Shown: positions 31,215 through 43,136 of the stretch, in pieces | Layout of the letters: the number at the start of each line of letters is the position of its first letter | How positions within the stretch are numbered: position 1 is the first letter of the stretch | Assembly (NCBI GenBank): GCA_000227525.2 | Contig: AGIG01000030.1 | Location: 1-64,000 of the forward strand | DNA: 64,000 bases | Direction: 5' to 3' | Source of the DNA: a gamma proteobacterium HIMB30 | GTDB lineage: Bacteria > Pseudomonadota > Gammaproteobacteria > Pseudomonadales > Litorivicinaceae | Program-made: the position numbers and the translations under genes | Notes under the pieces: model-generated | Seen by the model: the letters and a program-made list of their open reading frames with translations, nothing else | Told to the model about the DNA's origin: nothing | The model's database searches: none

Positions 31215-32154
31215 CGAATTGCATCAATTTCTGGTAACGAGCCTCTAACAATTGTTCGTCAGACAAGCCGCCCAAAATATCCAGTTGCGCTTCAATCGCA
31301 TCGCCTAAGGTGGTGGCCGCCTGTTCAGGGGCTCGATGTGCACCACCGAGCGGCTCACGAACCAACTGATCCACCAACCCAAGTGAAAACAGTCGGTCTG
31401 CTGTGATCCCCATCGCTTCAGCAGCTTCAGGGGCATGTGCCGCACTCTTCCATAAAATAGAGGCACAGCCTTCAGGTGAGATTACAGAATAGGTTGAGAA
31501 TTCGAGCATCAATAGCTTATCGCACACACCAATCGCGAGCGCGCCGCCAGAACCGCCCTCGCCAATGACCGAAGTCACAATCGGGGTCTTCAATCGCGCC
31601 ATGACGGCTAAGCTTTTTGCGATCGCTTCACTCTGACCGCGTTCCTCAGCATCAATTCCAGGATATGCGCCTGGGGTATCAATAAAAGTCAGCACTGGCA
31701 TCTTAAAACGTTCAGCCATTTGCATCAGACGCTGACCCTTACGGTAGCCCTCAGGCCGCGGCATACCAAAATTCCGTGCCACCTTTTCCTTCACAGTCCG
31801 GCCTTTTTCATGTCCTACGACCATCACAGGTCGCCCGCGGAATTCGCCAATTCCCCCGACAAGCGCTTGGTCATCACCAAATAGCCGATCACCGTGTAAT
31901 TCATCAAATCCATCGATTAGGTTGTGCACATAATCGAAGGTGTAGGGACGCTTTGGATGTCTGGCAAGTTGTGCTTTTTGCCAAATCGAAAGATCCGAGA
32001 AAATTTTTTCCGTCAGTGTTTTTGATTTTGCCTGCAGCCGTGCCACTTCTTCGGCGATATTGATTCCAGATTCGGTGGATAGATGTCTCAACTCGTCAAT
32101 TTTTGAGTCAAGGTCCGCAATCGGCTGTTCAAAATCAAGATAATTTGGATTCAT
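31198..32154 (-). CDS. accA: Acetyl-CoA carboxylase carboxyltransferase subunit alpha
   Basis: AccA with AccD transfers the carboxyl group from biotin to acetyl-CoA, making malonyl-CoA for fatty acid synthesis. In 318 residues there is an N-terminal helical segment ([20 protein letters not shown]). The crotonase-like core follows, with [23 protein letters not shown] near residues 161-183 and [13 protein letters not shown] near 204-216. ATG at 32154 overlaps the dnaE stop by 4 nt, the usual dnaE-accA arrangement. No accD is in the window. Confidence 0.97.
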   Translation of the reverse strand: MNPNYLDFEQPIADLDSKIDELRHLSTESGINIAEEVARLQAKSKTLTEKIFSDLSIWQKAQLARHPKRPYTFDYVHNLIDGFDELHGDRLFGDDQALVGGIGEFRGRPVMVVGHEKGRTVKEKVARNFGMPRPEGYRKGQRLMQMAERFKMPVLTFIDTPGAYPGIDAEERGQSEAIAKSLAVMARLKTPIVTSVIGEGGSGGALAIGVCDKLLMLEFSTYSVISPEGCASILWKSAAHAPEAAEAMGITADRLFSLGLVDQLVREPLGGAHRAPEQAATTLGDAIEAQLDILGGLSDEQLLEARYQKLMQFGVGRS

Positions 32155-35100
32155 GCGTGTTGCGGTGTCCTTGCAGAAAATTCAAGCCTGACCCGGTCCT
32201 GGCCGAGTAACGCTTGTAATTCCAATAATAACGAATCTTCGGGGTGTACTTGATAATTTTCACCGAGCACCACTTCCCCTCGCGCCTGATCGCCATTGTA
32301 CGCGATAACGACCGGACACTCACCGCCCAAATGTGGCCGTATTGTCGACAGCAGTGTTTTCACAAACTCTGGCGCCTGAGTTTCAAGATGAATTTTGAGC
32401 CCAGAGGCGGACTGCTTCCGCGCATTCTCGAGCGTGTCGACCCGATTCGCTCGCATTTTCAATCCATTGGTGAATTCATCAAAACTGACATCCCCCTCGA
32501 CGACCACGAGCGAATCATCAGCCAATTTTTCGCGACAGTCTGCAAATAAATCAGCGAAAACCGTGACATCCATGCGCGCCGTTCGATCATCCAGCGTCAC
32601 AATACCAAAGGACTCTCCGCGCTTATTACGAATCACACGAAGACTCACTACAAGACCTGCAACGCGAACCGAGTCTTTGGTTCGCTCCAAGTTCTCCAGT
32701 GCTTGAGCACCCAGTCCTTGCAGATCATCGGCATACCAATCAATTGGGTGTCCTGTCAGATAGAGACCCAGCGTGTCTTTCTCGCCACGCAGAACATCGC
32801 GCTCACTCCAACGCGCAGTGTTGCGATGATGCTGATAGGGATCGCTGCCCGACTGCGATTCAGCGTGACCACCGAGTCCGAACATGTCGTCCATGCCAAC
32901 AGCTTCGTTACGCGCCTCCTGATCAGCCTGTCCAACTGCGTCTTCAAGTGATGACATCAGAATCCAGCGATGTTCATTGAGCGAATCAAATGCACCTGCT
33001 CGAATTAAAGCCTCAAGTGCTCGACGATTGACTTTGCCCGATCCAACGCGACGGCAAAAATCAAATAAATCAGTAAACGGCCCACTCGCGTCGCGCGCCT
33101 CAACCAGTTGTGCAATCGGCCCTTCACCCAATCCTTTAATGGCTCCGAGACCATAAATCACTTCACCGGCTTTGACCGAAAATTTAAATGAACCGGCATT
33201 GACATCTGGTGGTCTCACAACAAGATCCATGCGGCGACACTCCTCAATGAGTGGCACCACTTTATCCGTGTTATCCATATCCGAAGACAACACCGCAGCC
33301 ATAAACTCTGCGGGATAGTACGTTTTCAAAAACGCAGTTTGGTAAGACACCAAGGCATAAGCAGCCGAGTGCGACTTGTTGAATCCATAACCTGCAAATT
33401 TTTCCATCAAATCAAAGATTGCGTTGGCAAGTTGGCCGTCGATCCCTCGATCACCAGTCCCTTTCAAAAAGATTTCGCGCTGCTTCTCCATCTCTTCGGG
33501 CTTTTTCTTACCCATTGCCCGACGCAAAAGATCAGCCCCACCCAATGAATAATTGGCCAGCACCTGAGCGATCTGCATCACTTGTTCCTGATACAGGATC
33601 ACGCCGTATGTGTTCTTCAGAATTGGCTCGAGATCTGGATGTGGGTATTCAACCTTGGCACGACCGTGCTTTCGGTTAATGAAGTCGTCCACCATGCCCG
33701 ATTGCAGCGGACCCGGCCGAAATAGAGCGACCAAGGCGACAATGTCTTCGAAGGAATTTGGCTTTAATCGACGAATCAGCTCTTTCATGCCCCGTGATTC
33801 GAGCTGAAATATCGCTGTCGTATCGCCTCGACACAACAACTGAAACACCTTGGCATCATCCATTGGTATCCGCTCGATGACTGGCGCCTGACCTTGTGTG
33901 CCTTGAATTAATCCGAGCGCCCAGTCAATGATGGTTAAGGTTCGAAGACCGAGGAAATCAAACTTCACCAGACCTGCTGCTTCAACATCATCTTTATCGA
34001 GCTGTGTCACCAAACTCGAGCCATCTTCAGCCGACAATAACGCGGTGAAGTCTGTGAGCTTTCCGGGCGCAATCACAACACCACCGGCATGCTTACCCCG
34101 ATTCCTCGAGAGCCCTTCGAGCTTGATGGCCATATCCCAGACTTCACGGACCTCATCGTCATGTTCGATAAGTTCCTTTAATTGTGGTTCTGCCTCAAAT
34201 GCCTTATCCAAAGTCATTCCAACTTCAAATGGGATCAGTTTGGCCAAGCGATCACCGAGGCCATAAGGTTTCCCCTGAACACGGGTCACATCACGTACCA
34301 CCGCTTTGGCTGCCATCGAACCAAAGGTGACAATCTGACTCACAGCATTTCGACCATAGCGTTCAGCCACATAATCAATCACACGATCCCGACCATCCAT
34401 ACAAAAATCGACATCAAAGTCAGGCATGGATACTCGCTCTGGGTTCAAAAATCGCTCAAACAACAACTCATGTTCGATTGGATCAAGATCAGTAATCTTC
34501 AGTGCCCAAGCCACAATCGAACCGGCACCTGATCCTCGTCCCGGACCGACCGGAATGGCATGGTCTTTGGCCCACTGAATAAAGTCAGCAACGATTAAGA
34601 AATAGCCGGGAAATCCCATTTGTAAAATCACGTCGACTTCGAAATCGAGTCGTTCCCGATAGGCTGATTCGTCGAGTGTTTGTCCATAGCTTTCTGCAGC
34701 TTTCAAACGATCACTCAGTCCGTCATGAGAATATTGTCTGAAAAACTCATCAAGCGTCATTCCCTCAGGGACCGGATACTCAGGCAAGAAGTACGAACCA
34801 AGCGTTAGTTCAACACCACAGCGTTTGGCAATTTGTACGGTATTCGCGACTGCGTCTGGCAAATCAGAGAAAAGTTCCGCCATTGAATCCTGAGGCTTCA
34901 ACCACTGTTCAGGCGTATGACGATACAAGCGCCGTTGATCATCCAGGGTCACACTGTCATGGATACAGACCCGTGTCTCATGCGCCTCAAAATCATCTGC
35001 CTCCTGAAAACAAGCCACATTGGTTGCGACCAATGGAATCAGTCGTTGATCGGCTGCCTGAACGGCATACTGGGCAAGTGCTGTCTCACCAGATAATCCA

Positions 35101-35603
35101 ACACGAGTTAACTCGACATACAATCGGTCAGCAAACACCGCATGGTATTTGTCCAATACCGCATCGGCTTTATCAACTTGCCCCGCAGCCACCAAGCGGC
35201 CAATCTCGCCCTCGGTTGCACCGGTCAAGCAGATGAGTCCAGCCGAATGTTCGACAACCCATTCCCATTCTAGAAGGGCATAGTCACCTTCCTGACCCTT
35301 GAGCCATCCGAGTGACAATAATTCCAGCAGATTTTTGTAGCCCTCCTGATTCATTGCGATCAGGGTTAAGCGACCAAACCCATCGGCACCTTTGACCCAG
35401 CAATCTGCCCCAATAATCGGCTGCACACCTTGCGACAAACAGGCCCGATAAAACTTCACCAGTGCAAATAAATTCGACTCATCAGTCAAAGCAACTGCTG
35501 GCATTCCATACTGCGCAACTTGACCAACAAGCTCCTTGACTCGGAAAAGCCCATCAACCAACGAATATTCAGAATGCGTCCGTAAATGGACAAACTGGGT
35601 CAT
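32151..35603 (-). CDS. dnaE: DNA polymerase III subunit alpha
   Basis: DnaE is the replicative polymerase subunit. The 1150-residue product starts with a PHP domain ([15 protein letters not shown]). The polymerase core has the catalytic acidic motif [15 protein letters not shown] near residues 397-411, followed by the [15 protein letters not shown] and [15 protein letters not shown] segments. Helix-hairpin-helix and OB-fold domains occupy the C-terminal third ([19 protein letters not shown]). Length matches DnaE1 of gammaproteobacteria (about 1160). It overlaps rnhB and accA by 4 nt each. Confidence 0.98.
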   Translation of the reverse strand: MTQFVHLRTHSEYSLVDGLFRVKELVGQVAQYGMPAVALTDESNLFALVKFYRACLSQGVQPIIGADCWVKGADGFGRLTLIAMNQEGYKNLLELLSLGWLKGQEGDYALLEWEWVVEHSAGLICLTGATEGEIGRLVAAGQVDKADAVLDKYHAVFADRLYVELTRVGLSGETALAQYAVQAADQRLIPLVATNVACFQEADDFEAHETRVCIHDSVTLDDQRRLYRHTPEQWLKPQDSMAELFSDLPDAVANTVQIAKRCGVELTLGSYFLPEYPVPEGMTLDEFFRQYSHDGLSDRLKAAESYGQTLDESAYRERLDFEVDVILQMGFPGYFLIVADFIQWAKDHAIPVGPGRGSGAGSIVAWALKITDLDPIEHELLFERFLNPERVSMPDFDVDFCMDGRDRVIDYVAERYGRNAVSQIVTFGSMAAKAVVRDVTRVQGKPYGLGDRLAKLIPFEVGMTLDKAFEAEPQLKELIEHDDEVREVWDMAIKLEGLSRNRGKHAGGVVIAPGKLTDFTALLSAEDGSSLVTQLDKDDVEAAGLVKFDFLGLRTLTIIDWALGLIQGTQGQAPVIERIPMDDAKVFQLLCRGDTTAIFQLESRGMKELIRRLKPNSFEDIVALVALFRPGPLQSGMVDDFINRKHGRAKVEYPHPDLEPILKNTYGVILYQEQVMQIAQVLANYSLGGADLLRRAMGKKKPEEMEKQREIFLKGTGDRGIDGQLANAIFDLMEKFAGYGFNKSHSAAYALVSYQTAFLKTYYPAEFMAAVLSSDMDNTDKVVPLIEECRRMDLVVRPPDVNAGSFKFSVKAGEVIYGLGAIKGLGEGPIAQLVEARDASGPFTDLFDFCRRVGSGKVNRRALEALIRAGAFDSLNEHRWILMSSLEDAVGQADQEARNEAVGMDDMFGLGGHAESQSGSDPYQHHRNTARWSERDVLRGEKDTLGLYLTGHPIDWYADDLQGLGAQALENLERTKDSVRVAGLVVSLRVIRNKRGESFGIVTLDDRTARMDVTVFADLFADCREKLADDSLVVVEGDVSFDEFTNGLKMRANRVDTLENARKQSASGLKIHLETQAPEFVKTLLSTIRPHLGGECPVVIAYNGDQARGEVVLGENYQVHPEDSLLLELQALLGQDRVRLEFSARTPQHA

Positions 35604-36172
35604 GCGTTCTCCAATATGCGTTTGACCGGACCAAACGAGCGTCGATGGATTGGCGATACACCCAGCAGTTCCAACGCTTCGATGTGTGCCTTGGTTGGAT
35701 AACCTGCATGCCCTTCCAGACCATATCCTGGATAGATTTCAGCCAAAGCAGCCATCTCCTCGTCGCGTGCCACTTTAGCAAGAATTGACGCCGCTGAAAT
35801 GGCCGCAATCAATCCGTCACCACCAACCACCGCCTGTGCACGTCCCTTGAGTCCATCAGGCACTCGATTCCCATCGATTCGAATCGGTGCATCAAATTCA
35901 CCAAGCCCTTCGACCGCTCGCTCCATCGCCAACATCGTCGCATGCAGGATATTCAGCGTATCAATTTCTTCCACTTCGGCCCGCCCAAAGCTGATCTCGA
36001 GCGCCTTATCACGGATCAATGGAATCAGTGCCTCACGCTTCTTTGGCGATAGCTTTTTCGAATCATCAAGCTCAACAATCCCATGATCATCGGGCCATAA
36101 CACCGCACATGTCACCACCGGCCCTGCCAGTGGGCCGCGACCAACTTCATCAACACCAACCAGCACACTCAC
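35600..36172 (-). CDS. rnhB: Ribonuclease HII
   Basis: RNase HII removes ribonucleotides and RNA from RNA-DNA hybrids. The 190-residue product has Asp8 and Glu9 in the [14 protein letters not shown] motif and the [11 protein letters not shown] segment. The later [18 protein letters not shown] region carries the remaining acidic metal ligands. The start is GTG at 36172, overlapping the lpxB stop as GTGA; the N-terminus then aligns well with the family. The lpxB-rnhB-dnaE order is conserved. Confidence 0.95.
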   Translation of the reverse strand: MSVLVGVDEVGRGPLAGPVVTCAVLWPDDHGIVELDDSKKLSPKKREALIPLIRDKALEISFGRAEVEEIDTLNILHATMLAMERAVEGLGEFDAPIRIDGNRVPDGLKGRAQAVVGGDGLIAAISAASILAKVARDEEMAALAEIYPGYGLEGHAGYPTKAHIEALELLGVSPIHRRSFGPVKRILENA

Positions 36173-37281
36173 GACAGGTATTCCAAAATAGCCGCAGCTG
36201 CATGATCAGTCACATCACCACTGAGGGATTCATGAATCGTCTGCGCTTCCGTCAGAAACTGTGCTGTCGGGCCTTCGTTGAGCATAGGCGTTATTGCATC
36301 AACAATTGAATGTACCGAGGCATCACCTTGGATGAATTCTGGAATCAATGCCTGCTTCGCAAGGAAGTTAGGCAAGGTGACGAACTCCGTTTGCAGTTGG
36401 CCTTTAACCATCCAGTAGGTCCATGGATTCATCCGGTAAGCGGCCACTGTCGGGCGTCCTGTTAAAACCGCTTCCAGTGCTGCAGTTCCCGACGCGAGCA
36501 ATATCGCTGTCACCGCGCCCATGACCTGCCTTGACTGGCCATGTACCACACAAATAGAGCGCTCGCCGATCATCCCCTGGATCAGTGCGTATAACTCATC
36601 GGTGGCCGCGGGGATCACTCCCATTAAATCAGGCGTCTCGGCGACCAACCGATCAAATGCCTCTAAAAATAACGGTAATAGTCGTTTGACTTCAGACTGA
36701 CGACTTCCGGGTAGTAGACCGAGTAGTGGTCCAACCAAAGGTAAATCAAGTGCGGTCCGAAACCCCACGGGATCTGGATTGAATTCGATTTGCTTGGCCA
36801 GAGGGTGGCCGATGAACTGACAGCGAAGGCCAGAACCTGCGTACAGCTCTGGCTCAAAAGGGAACAGGCACAATAGAAGATCCAGTTGTTTTGCAATCTT
36901 CGGAATACGGTTTCTGCGCCAAGCCCAAACAGATGGACTGACAACATGAATCGCGGGAATCCCTTGCGATTTTGCGTGTGCACACAGCGGCAAATTGAAA
37001 TCAGGGGCATCGCATGTGATCAGTGCTGTCGGCCGTGATATTGACACGTAGTGCTTCATTTGCCGACGAATCGATAACAGCTCGGGAAGTCGAGGCAAGA
37101 CCTCCATCACGCCCATGACTGATAATCGATCCATCGGAAAGAGCGGATAGGTTCCAGCTTCGACCATCTGAGGGCCGGCGATACCACTGTATACTGCTGA
37201 CACTGACTCAGAAACGCGAGAGAGAATGGGTGCGAGAATCTGGTCGCCGGACACTTCTCCAGCAGCAACGCAGATCTGCAT
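36169..37281 (-). CDS. lpxB: Lipid-A-disaccharide synthase
   Basis: LpxB joins UDP-2,3-diacylglucosamine and lipid X to make the lipid A disaccharide at the inner face of the inner membrane. The 370-residue product opens with the [15 protein letters not shown] motif. It has DAPDFNLPL and [12 protein letters not shown] segments near residues 91-125 and a GT-B fold C-terminal half with [14 protein letters not shown] near 258-271. Start shares one base with the lpxA stop. It completes the lpxD-fabZ-lpxA-lpxB set. Confidence 0.97.
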   Translation of the reverse strand: MQICVAAGEVSGDQILAPILSRVSESVSAVYSGIAGPQMVEAGTYPLFPMDRLSVMGVMEVLPRLPELLSIRRQMKHYVSISRPTALITCDAPDFNLPLCAHAKSQGIPAIHVVSPSVWAWRRNRIPKIAKQLDLLLCLFPFEPELYAGSGLRCQFIGHPLAKQIEFNPDPVGFRTALDLPLVGPLLGLLPGSRQSEVKRLLPLFLEAFDRLVAETPDLMGVIPAATDELYALIQGMIGERSICVVHGQSRQVMGAVTAILLASGTAALEAVLTGRPTVAAYRMNPWTYWMVKGQLQTEFVTLPNFLAKQALIPEFIQGDASVHSIVDAITPMLNEGPTAQFLTEAQTIHESLSGDVTDHAAAAILEYLS

Positions 37282-38057
37282 CAGCGAACGATGCCTCGTT
37301 GCGATGACTTCAGGCTGTCTAAAAACGTATCAACTTCAGCACAGCCCACATTGTTTTGATCCAATTCAGCAATCGCTTGATCGAGAGTTAGACCACGACG
37401 ATACACAGTCTTATACGCCTCTCGGAGGCGGTTAATGACATCGGTATCGACACCGCGCCGACGCATGCCCTCGACGTTCATTCCATGTGCTTCCGCGCGA
37501 TTCCCCGAACAGGTGACAAAAGCTGGAATATCTTGAAGAACAACCGTACCCGCGGCCGTCATTGCATATTGACCAATGCGACAGAACTGGTGGACGAGTG
37601 TTCCGCCGCCGAGAATAGCTCCATCACCGACATGAACATGTCCAGCCACAGCGGTGTTATTCGCCATGATGATGTTGTCGTCAATCACGCAATCATGTGC
37701 CACGTGGACATAGCACATCAGCAGATTACGCGAACCAATCGTGGTGATACCACGGTCCTGCGAAGTACCGCGATGTAAGGTAGCCCCCTCTCGAATGACA
37801 TTGTCATCGCCAATGATCAGCTCTGTTCGCTCACCTCTATATTTTTTGTCTTGGCAATCTTCACCCACGGACGCAAATTGGAAGATACGGTTTCGGGCAC
37901 CGATAGTGGTGGGGCCTTTTAGAATCGCGTGTGGGCCAACGACTGTTCCCTCACCGATGGTGACCTCAGGTCCAATGATGGCAAACGGGCCAACCTCAAC
38001 GTCTTCAGCAAGTTCTGCCTTTGGGTCAACCAGCGCCTGTGGATGAATCGCAGTCAA
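37281..38057 (-). CDS. lpxA: UDP-N-acetylglucosamine acyltransferase LpxA
   Basis: LpxA starts lipid A synthesis by acylating UDP-GlcNAc. The 258-residue product is a left-handed beta-helix with hexapeptide repeats over the first 180 residues. The catalytic His lies in the [12 protein letters not shown] segment near residue 121, and a helical C-terminal domain follows. The start is TTG at 38057, forming TTGA with the fabZ stop. The next Met is far inside the helix, so TTG is well supported. Confidence 0.96.
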   Translation of the reverse strand: MTAIHPQALVDPKAELAEDVEVGPFAIIGPEVTIGEGTVVGPHAILKGPTTIGARNRIFQFASVGEDCQDKKYRGERTELIIGDDNVIREGATLHRGTSQDRGITTIGSRNLLMCYVHVAHDCVIDDNIIMANNTAVAGHVHVGDGAILGGGTLVHQFCRIGQYAMTAAGTVVLQDIPAFVTCSGNRAEAHGMNVEGMRRRGVDTDVINRLREAYKTVYRRGLTLDQAIAELDQNNVGCAEVDTFLDSLKSSQRGIVR

Positions 38058-38494
38058 ACCGTCCTATCCGCGCACATAATGGTGGCAGTACACACGGTCT
38101 CACCGTCGACACTTGCGCGACACCCAAACTTCCAAACGCCCGCTCGAACACGCAAAACCTCGGCTTCCAAGACAAGCTGGTCACCGGGAACAACCTGACG
38201 CTTAAACCGCACATCATCACAACCAACAAAAAGGTAAATTGACCCCTCAGCTGGTTTTTTGTCCATGGTCTTGAATCCGAGGACGCCGGCTGCTTGAGCC
38301 AGCGCTTCAATGATCAGAACACCCGGCATGACTGGATGATCGGGGAAGTGGCCATTGAAGAAATCTTCATTACATGTGACGTTTTTGATCGCCTTCACAC
38401 GTTTTTCGAGTTCTAGTTCAACGACACGATCCACTAATAAAAAGGGATAACGATGCGGTAGGTATTCACGGATTTCCTTGATATCCAGAAGCAT
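38054..38494 (-). CDS. fabZ: 3-hydroxyacyl-ACP dehydratase FabZ
   Basis: FabZ dehydrates 3-hydroxyacyl-ACP in fatty acid elongation and competes with LpxA and LpxD for their acyl substrate. The 146-residue product has a hot-dog fold with the catalytic His in [13 protein letters not shown] near residue 50 and the Glu in [11 protein letters not shown] near 64. Start shares one base with the lpxD stop. Its place between lpxD and lpxA is conserved and allows coordinated control of saturated fatty acid and lipid A synthesis. Confidence 0.97.
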   Translation of the reverse strand: MLLDIKEIREYLPHRYPFLLVDRVVELELEKRVKAIKNVTCNEDFFNGHFPDHPVMPGVLIIEALAQAAGVLGFKTMDKKPAEGSIYLFVGCDDVRFKRQVVPGDQLVLEAEVLRVRAGVWKFGCRASVDGETVCTATIMCADRTV

Positions 38495-39474
38495 TACGAG
38501 TCCTTACTCTTCACATTCAGTTGCTTTTCAAGCACCTGTATTCGACGCGCCATTGCGTCCAATTGCCGAAACCGAACGGCGCTTTTCCGCCAGTCGTCGG
38601 CTTTCATGACACCGCCAGCACCACCTAAATATGCCCCAGGTACAGTGATTGATTGAGTCACCAGCGCGTTCGCACCGATGTGTACTTTATCACAGACAGA
38701 CAAATGTCCTGTAAAACCTGTCATCCCTCCGACGGTCACATCACTGCCAATCACAGTCCCACCAGCGAGGGCGACATAGCCAGCCATCGCAGTTCGCTGA
38801 CCGATCCGACATCCATGCGCGATATGGACTTGATTATCGAGCTTAACGCCATCCTCGATCAGGGTGTCATCCAGCGCACCACGATCAATGGTACATCCTG
38901 CGCCAATCTCAACATCATCGCCAATCATGACTCCGCCCAATTGTCGAATTTTGATCCATCCATCCGGTGATTTGGCAAAGCCAAATCCGTCATACCCAAT
39001 GACTGTTGCCGCACCGACGATGCAATCGAGACCGATTTGTGTGTTTGGATAAATGGTCACGTTCGGGCCGATGACAGATCCCGCACCGATGACGACCTCG
39101 CGTCCGATCACTGCGTTCGCTCCAATTGATACGTCATCGGCGATGACTGCAGTCTCATCAATCACTGCAGTTGGATGAACTCCTTGGGCAAACGGAAGCC
39201 CACGCTCATCAAATAAAACAGACAGTTCAGCATAGGTTCGATATGGGTCAGCCGAAATCAATCCACGACTGATCTCCTCAGCAACTGCACGTGATACGAC
39301 AACAGCACCTGCTCGAGAATTTTTCAGTTCAGCGCGCCGAGCGTCGTTGGATAAAAAGCTCAGACTGGTTGGCGTCGCGCGAGCGAGTGATGCAAGCGCT
39401 GTGACTTCAAATGATCCATCCCCCACTAACTCAGTCGCCGTTAACCGAGCGAGCTCAGCCAGTGTGTACCCCAT
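38494..39474 (-). CDS. lpxD: UDP-3-O-(3-hydroxyacyl)glucosamine N-acyltransferase LpxD
   Basis: LpxD adds the second acyl chain in lipid A synthesis. In 326 residues there is an N-terminal uridine-binding domain (about 1-100). A left-handed beta-helix of hexapeptide repeats follows (about 100-290), with the catalytic His in the [12 protein letters not shown] segment near residue 231. A C-terminal helix ends in Lys/Glu residues. Start shares one base with the bamA stop. In E. coli the chaperone gene skp separates bamA and lpxD; here it is absent. Confidence 0.97.
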   Translation of the reverse strand: MGYTLAELARLTATELVGDGSFEVTALASLARATPTSLSFLSNDARRAELKNSRAGAVVVSRAVAEEISRGLISADPYRTYAELSVLFDERGLPFAQGVHPTAVIDETAVIADDVSIGANAVIGREVVIGAGSVIGPNVTIYPNTQIGLDCIVGAATVIGYDGFGFAKSPDGWIKIRQLGGVMIGDDVEIGAGCTIDRGALDDTLIEDGVKLDNQVHIAHGCRIGQRTAMAGYVALAGGTVIGSDVTVGGMTGFTGHLSVCDKVHIGANALVTQSITVPGAYLGGAGGVMKADDWRKSAVRFRQLDAMARRIQVLEKQLNVKSKDS

Positions 39475-41780
39475 TAAAAAGCGGAACCGATGGAGAACTG
39501 GAAGCCTTCAGTTTCGTCACCTGATTCACTGTTCAATGCTGACGCATAAGTAAATGACAACGGCCCGATTGGCGTCATCCACGCAAGCGCAAGACCTGCT
39601 GAATAACGGAGATCCTCAAGCTTCGCACTGTCTGCATAGACCTGACCTGCGTCGCTGAATAATGACAAGCGCGCTTGGTCCGTTTCTTTGACGCCCGGCA
39701 TTGGGAATTGCAGTGCCGCGGTTCCGGTCAATAAGACATTACCACCGACCTGTTCACCTTTGTTATCGATAGGCCCTAGGCTGTTGTACTTGTATCCACG
39801 AACTGTCCGAATACCGCCGGCGAAAAAGTTTTTCAAAAACGGCAAGCCGTCAGAGTCGCCAAATCCATCACCATATCCAACCCGAGTCTTGAACTTCAAA
39901 CTGACGTCTTCCTGATCGAGCACTGGAATGTATGCCTCTCCGAGATAGCTCGCGGTGTAATACTCAAGGTCTGATCCAGGAATCGATAGATCAAAGCTCA
40001 GTCGATGCCGCGTACCTGCGGTTGGTAGAAATGCCTTGTTCAACGTGTTGTAGTTGTACGCTGCACCCCCTTTATATTCGACAAAGTCAGCACTTGTGGC
40101 TGAGCTACTATAGCCCTCGCTGGCAAAGAACGTGTTGATGTAGCTGGCTCGCGATCCACTGGCTTTGGCGTCAAGATTGGTGTTTTGAACGGCGAAGTTC
40201 GTACTCACCCGAGCCTCATCGCTGATTGGGTACCCGAATGTGAGGCCAAGGCCCGTTTCATCGGTCGAGTAGTCTGCAGTCCCCGTGTCGTCGAAATCGG
40301 TCTTCGCAAAGTAGAGATCCACTCCTCGACTGACCCCATCAATGGTGTAGTAAGGATCTGTATACGAAAAGCGCGCCTCTTTGGTTGAACTCGAGCTCTG
40401 CAGACTGAATGACAGTGCATTGCCTGAACCAAGGAAATTTTTCTGGCTAACGGCTGCCCCCAGTAACACACCCTCGCCCTGACTGAAGCCAACACTGGCT
40501 GACAATGACCCCGATGCTTGCTCTTTCACTTCATAGATCACATCAACTTGGTCTGGCTGATCTGGAACAGGACGGGTCGATGCACGAACCAAGCTAAAAA
40601 AGCCAAGGCGCTGCAAATTGATCCGTCCTTTCTCAATGGCGGCTGCTGAGCTCACTGAGGCTTCAAGCTGCGGGATTTCACGACGAAGTACCACGTCTGA
40701 GGTATCGGTATTACCTCTGAACTCAACCCGACGCACATAGACCAGTGGTCCGGGCGTTACAACCAGAGTGACGTCAACTGTCTGTGTCTCATTATTGATT
40801 TCAGGAACCGCTCGAACCTGAGCACGCGCATAACCGGCATCACCAAGCTTTTCACTCATGGTACTTACTGCGTCGTTAACCAAACGACGGCTGAATATTT
40901 CGCCAGTTTGTAGGGTCATTTCTTCGACCGCAGAAGACAAATCGATTGGCTGATCACCACCGACATTCACTGACCCAACACGAAACTCACTACCCTCATT
41001 GACCGTAATCGTGATGAACACATCTTCTAAGTTTTCGGATAGCTCGACCTGTGGCTCGGAGACATCAACATTGACATAGCCACGGTTCAGATAATAAGAC
41101 CGGATCGCCTCGACGTCTGCGTTCAGTTTTTCCGTTTCATAGTTATTGGATCCTGAGAACCACGTAAATAAACCCGCCTCAGTGAGTGACATTTCATCCA
41201 ACAACACATCATCGTCAAACGCCTCATTACCAACAATTGCGATGCGAGAAATGGTTGCAACCGAGCCCTCAAAGATCGAAATTTTCAAGCCAACGCGATT
41301 GCGGTCTTGCTCGATGATTTCGGAATTGACTGTCGCATCATAGCGTCCACGACTGGTGTATTGTCTTTGAATCGCTTGTTCCAGTTGATCAAGGGTCGCA
41401 CGCTTTAAGACATCACCTTCAACGATTCCCGCTCGTCGCAAACTATCCAGTAGGTCCTCAGTCTTAATCGCTTGGTTACCCTCAATATCGATACGTGATA
41501 CGGCGGGCCGCTCGGTCACCTCGATGACTAACACATCACCTTCTGCACGCACTTCCACCTGATCAAAGAATCCCGTCTCAAATAACGCGCGGGTTGCGAG
41601 CGAGATATCCGCATCCGTTACCCGGTCACCGGGCTGAATTGTGAGTGCATCAAAAACCGAACCCGATGACACGCGTTTCAATCCATCGATACGGATATCT
41701 GACGCTTGGAAGGGGTCGACTGCGTGAGCAGACATTGCAAGGGTGAGCGCAAGTGCGCTCAGCGGTAAAGTACAACGCAT
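39474..41780 (-). CDS. bamA: Outer membrane protein assembly factor BamA
   Basis: BamA is the core of the machine that folds beta-barrel proteins into the outer membrane. The 768-residue product has a signal peptide ending AHA (residues 18-20), five POTRA domains over about residues 21-405, and a C-terminal Omp85 beta-barrel. The barrel's VRGY motif (TVRGYKYNSLGP) matches the family's VRGF lid motif, and the protein ends in Phe, the outer-membrane signal. ATG at 41780, 24 nt after the rseP stop. Confidence 0.97.
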   Translation of the reverse strand: MRCTLPLSALALTLAMSAHAVDPFQASDIRIDGLKRVSSGSVFDALTIQPGDRVTDADISLATRALFETGFFDQVEVRAEGDVLVIEVTERPAVSRIDIEGNQAIKTEDLLDSLRRAGIVEGDVLKRATLDQLEQAIQRQYTSRGRYDATVNSEIIEQDRNRVGLKISIFEGSVATISRIAIVGNEAFDDDVLLDEMSLTEAGLFTWFSGSNNYETEKLNADVEAIRSYYLNRGYVNVDVSEPQVELSENLEDVFITITVNEGSEFRVGSVNVGGDQPIDLSSAVEEMTLQTGEIFSRRLVNDAVSTMSEKLGDAGYARAQVRAVPEINNETQTVDVTLVVTPGPLVYVRRVEFRGNTDTSDVVLRREIPQLEASVSSAAAIEKGRINLQRLGFFSLVRASTRPVPDQPDQVDVIYEVKEQASGSLSASVGFSQGEGVLLGAAVSQKNFLGSGNALSFSLQSSSSTKEARFSYTDPYYTIDGVSRGVDLYFAKTDFDDTGTADYSTDETGLGLTFGYPISDEARVSTNFAVQNTNLDAKASGSRASYINTFFASEGYSSSATSADFVEYKGGAAYNYNTLNKAFLPTAGTRHRLSFDLSIPGSDLEYYTASYLGEAYIPVLDQEDVSLKFKTRVGYGDGFGDSDGLPFLKNFFAGGIRTVRGYKYNSLGPIDNKGEQVGGNVLLTGTAALQFPMPGVKETDQARLSLFSDAGQVYADSAKLEDLRYSAGLALAWMTPIGPLSFTYASALNSESGDETEGFQFSIGSAF

Positions 41781-41804
41781 GTATGAACTTCCTAGTTCGA
41801 CGGC

Positions 41805-43136
41805 CTATAACCGCATCAAATCATTATAAAACGCAAAAAACATCAGACCCATCAACAATGCCATACCGATTCGGATCCCTTGCATCTGCACCTGTTCTGA
41901 GACTGGTTTACCTCGCAGCCATTCCACTGCGAAAAACACCAAATGCCCACCATCAAGCACTGGAATCGGCAGTAAGTTCAAAACACCAAGGCTCACGCTC
42001 AAATAGGCAATAAAGCTCAGGTAGGCATACCACCCTGAACTCGCTGAATCCCCTGCCACTCTAGCAATGGTCAAGGGACCACTCAAGTTCTCTGGCGACA
42101 GCGCACCTGAGATCATTTTTCCAATCGACTCAATCGTCAACCAACTCATCTCGATTGTTCGCTCAACACCAACCCATAGGGCTTTCACTGGGTTTTCCTG
42201 AACCGTACGGATTAATTCAGGTGGCAGTGGTTTGACGACAGGCGCAACACCCAGGAAACCGTAGGGACCATTCGGGCCCTCACGCGTCTCCGGCACCACC
42301 GTCAAGGTCTGAGTTTGCCCAGCTCTTTCAACTGTCAAATCGGTTGACAGCCCGTACGCGCCCTTGATCACAGCGACGAAGCCAGACCAATCAGCGACCG
42401 ACACCCCGTTGACTGCGGTGACTCGATCACCAACTAAGAGGCCTGCAGCCTCACCTGCCCCACCTGGAATCACCCGCGCAAGTTCCGCATCGATCGGTGG
42501 TGACCAGGGTCTGACGCCAAACGCAACCAAGGGGCTTTCATCGGTGATTAAATCATCCGGGACTGGCATGGTGACTGTATTCACAATGCTTGAATCCAAG
42601 GGGCGCAAGCCAATTTGAACCGTATTCTGATCGCCAATTACATCAACCATGGCGATCGAAATTCGTTCCCACGATTCCATTGGACGTCCATCGAAGGACA
42701 CAACCTCCGCTGGTAGCCGCGTTTTGGTCGCGGTTTCGCCGGGAAGTTCGCCTGCCACTGGAACAGGAGTCTGCACACCAATCATGCTGATTAACGCATA
42801 AACAATCGCCGCAAAAATAAAATTAATCCCCGGACCGGCGGCGACGATCGCAAACCGCTGACCCACCGTTTTTTGATCAAATGCCTCTGTGCGCTCTTCC
42901 TCAGACAGTGTTTGCTCACGACCATCGAGCATCTTCACGTATCCACCAAGAGGGATCGCTGCAACGCAAAATTCAGTGCCCGATTGGTCTTTCCATGTAT
43001 ACAAGGCGCGCCCAAACCCGACCGAAAAACGAAGAACCCGAACTCCACATCGTTTCGCCACCCAGTAGTGACCAAACTCGTGCACTGTCACCAGTACACC
43101 CAAGGCAACAATGGTTGCGAGAATCGTGGTAATCAT
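41805..43136 (-). CDS. rseP: Site-2 metalloprotease RseP
   Basis: RseP cuts the anti-sigma factor RseA inside the membrane during the envelope stress response and clears remnant signal peptides. The 443-residue product has a zinc-binding VHEFGHYW motif in the first transmembrane helix (residues 18-25). Two PDZ-like regions follow (about 110-300), and a C-terminal NLLPIPVLDGGHL motif near residue 392 carries the third ligand. About four transmembrane helices are evident. ATG overlaps the dxr stop by 4 nt; the dxr-rseP-bamA order is conserved. Confidence 0.97.
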   Translation of the reverse strand: MITTILATIVALGVLVTVHEFGHYWVAKRCGVRVLRFSVGFGRALYTWKDQSGTEFCVAAIPLGGYVKMLDGREQTLSEEERTEAFDQKTVGQRFAIVAAGPGINFIFAAIVYALISMIGVQTPVPVAGELPGETATKTRLPAEVVSFDGRPMESWERISIAMVDVIGDQNTVQIGLRPLDSSIVNTVTMPVPDDLITDESPLVAFGVRPWSPPIDAELARVIPGGAGEAAGLLVGDRVTAVNGVSVADWSGFVAVIKGAYGLSTDLTVERAGQTQTLTVVPETREGPNGPYGFLGVAPVVKPLPPELIRTVQENPVKALWVGVERTIEMSWLTIESIGKMISGALSPENLSGPLTIARVAGDSASSGWYAYLSFIAYLSVSLGVLNLLPIPVLDGGHLVFFAVEWLRGKPVSEQVQMQGIRIGMALLMGLMFFAFYNDLMRL

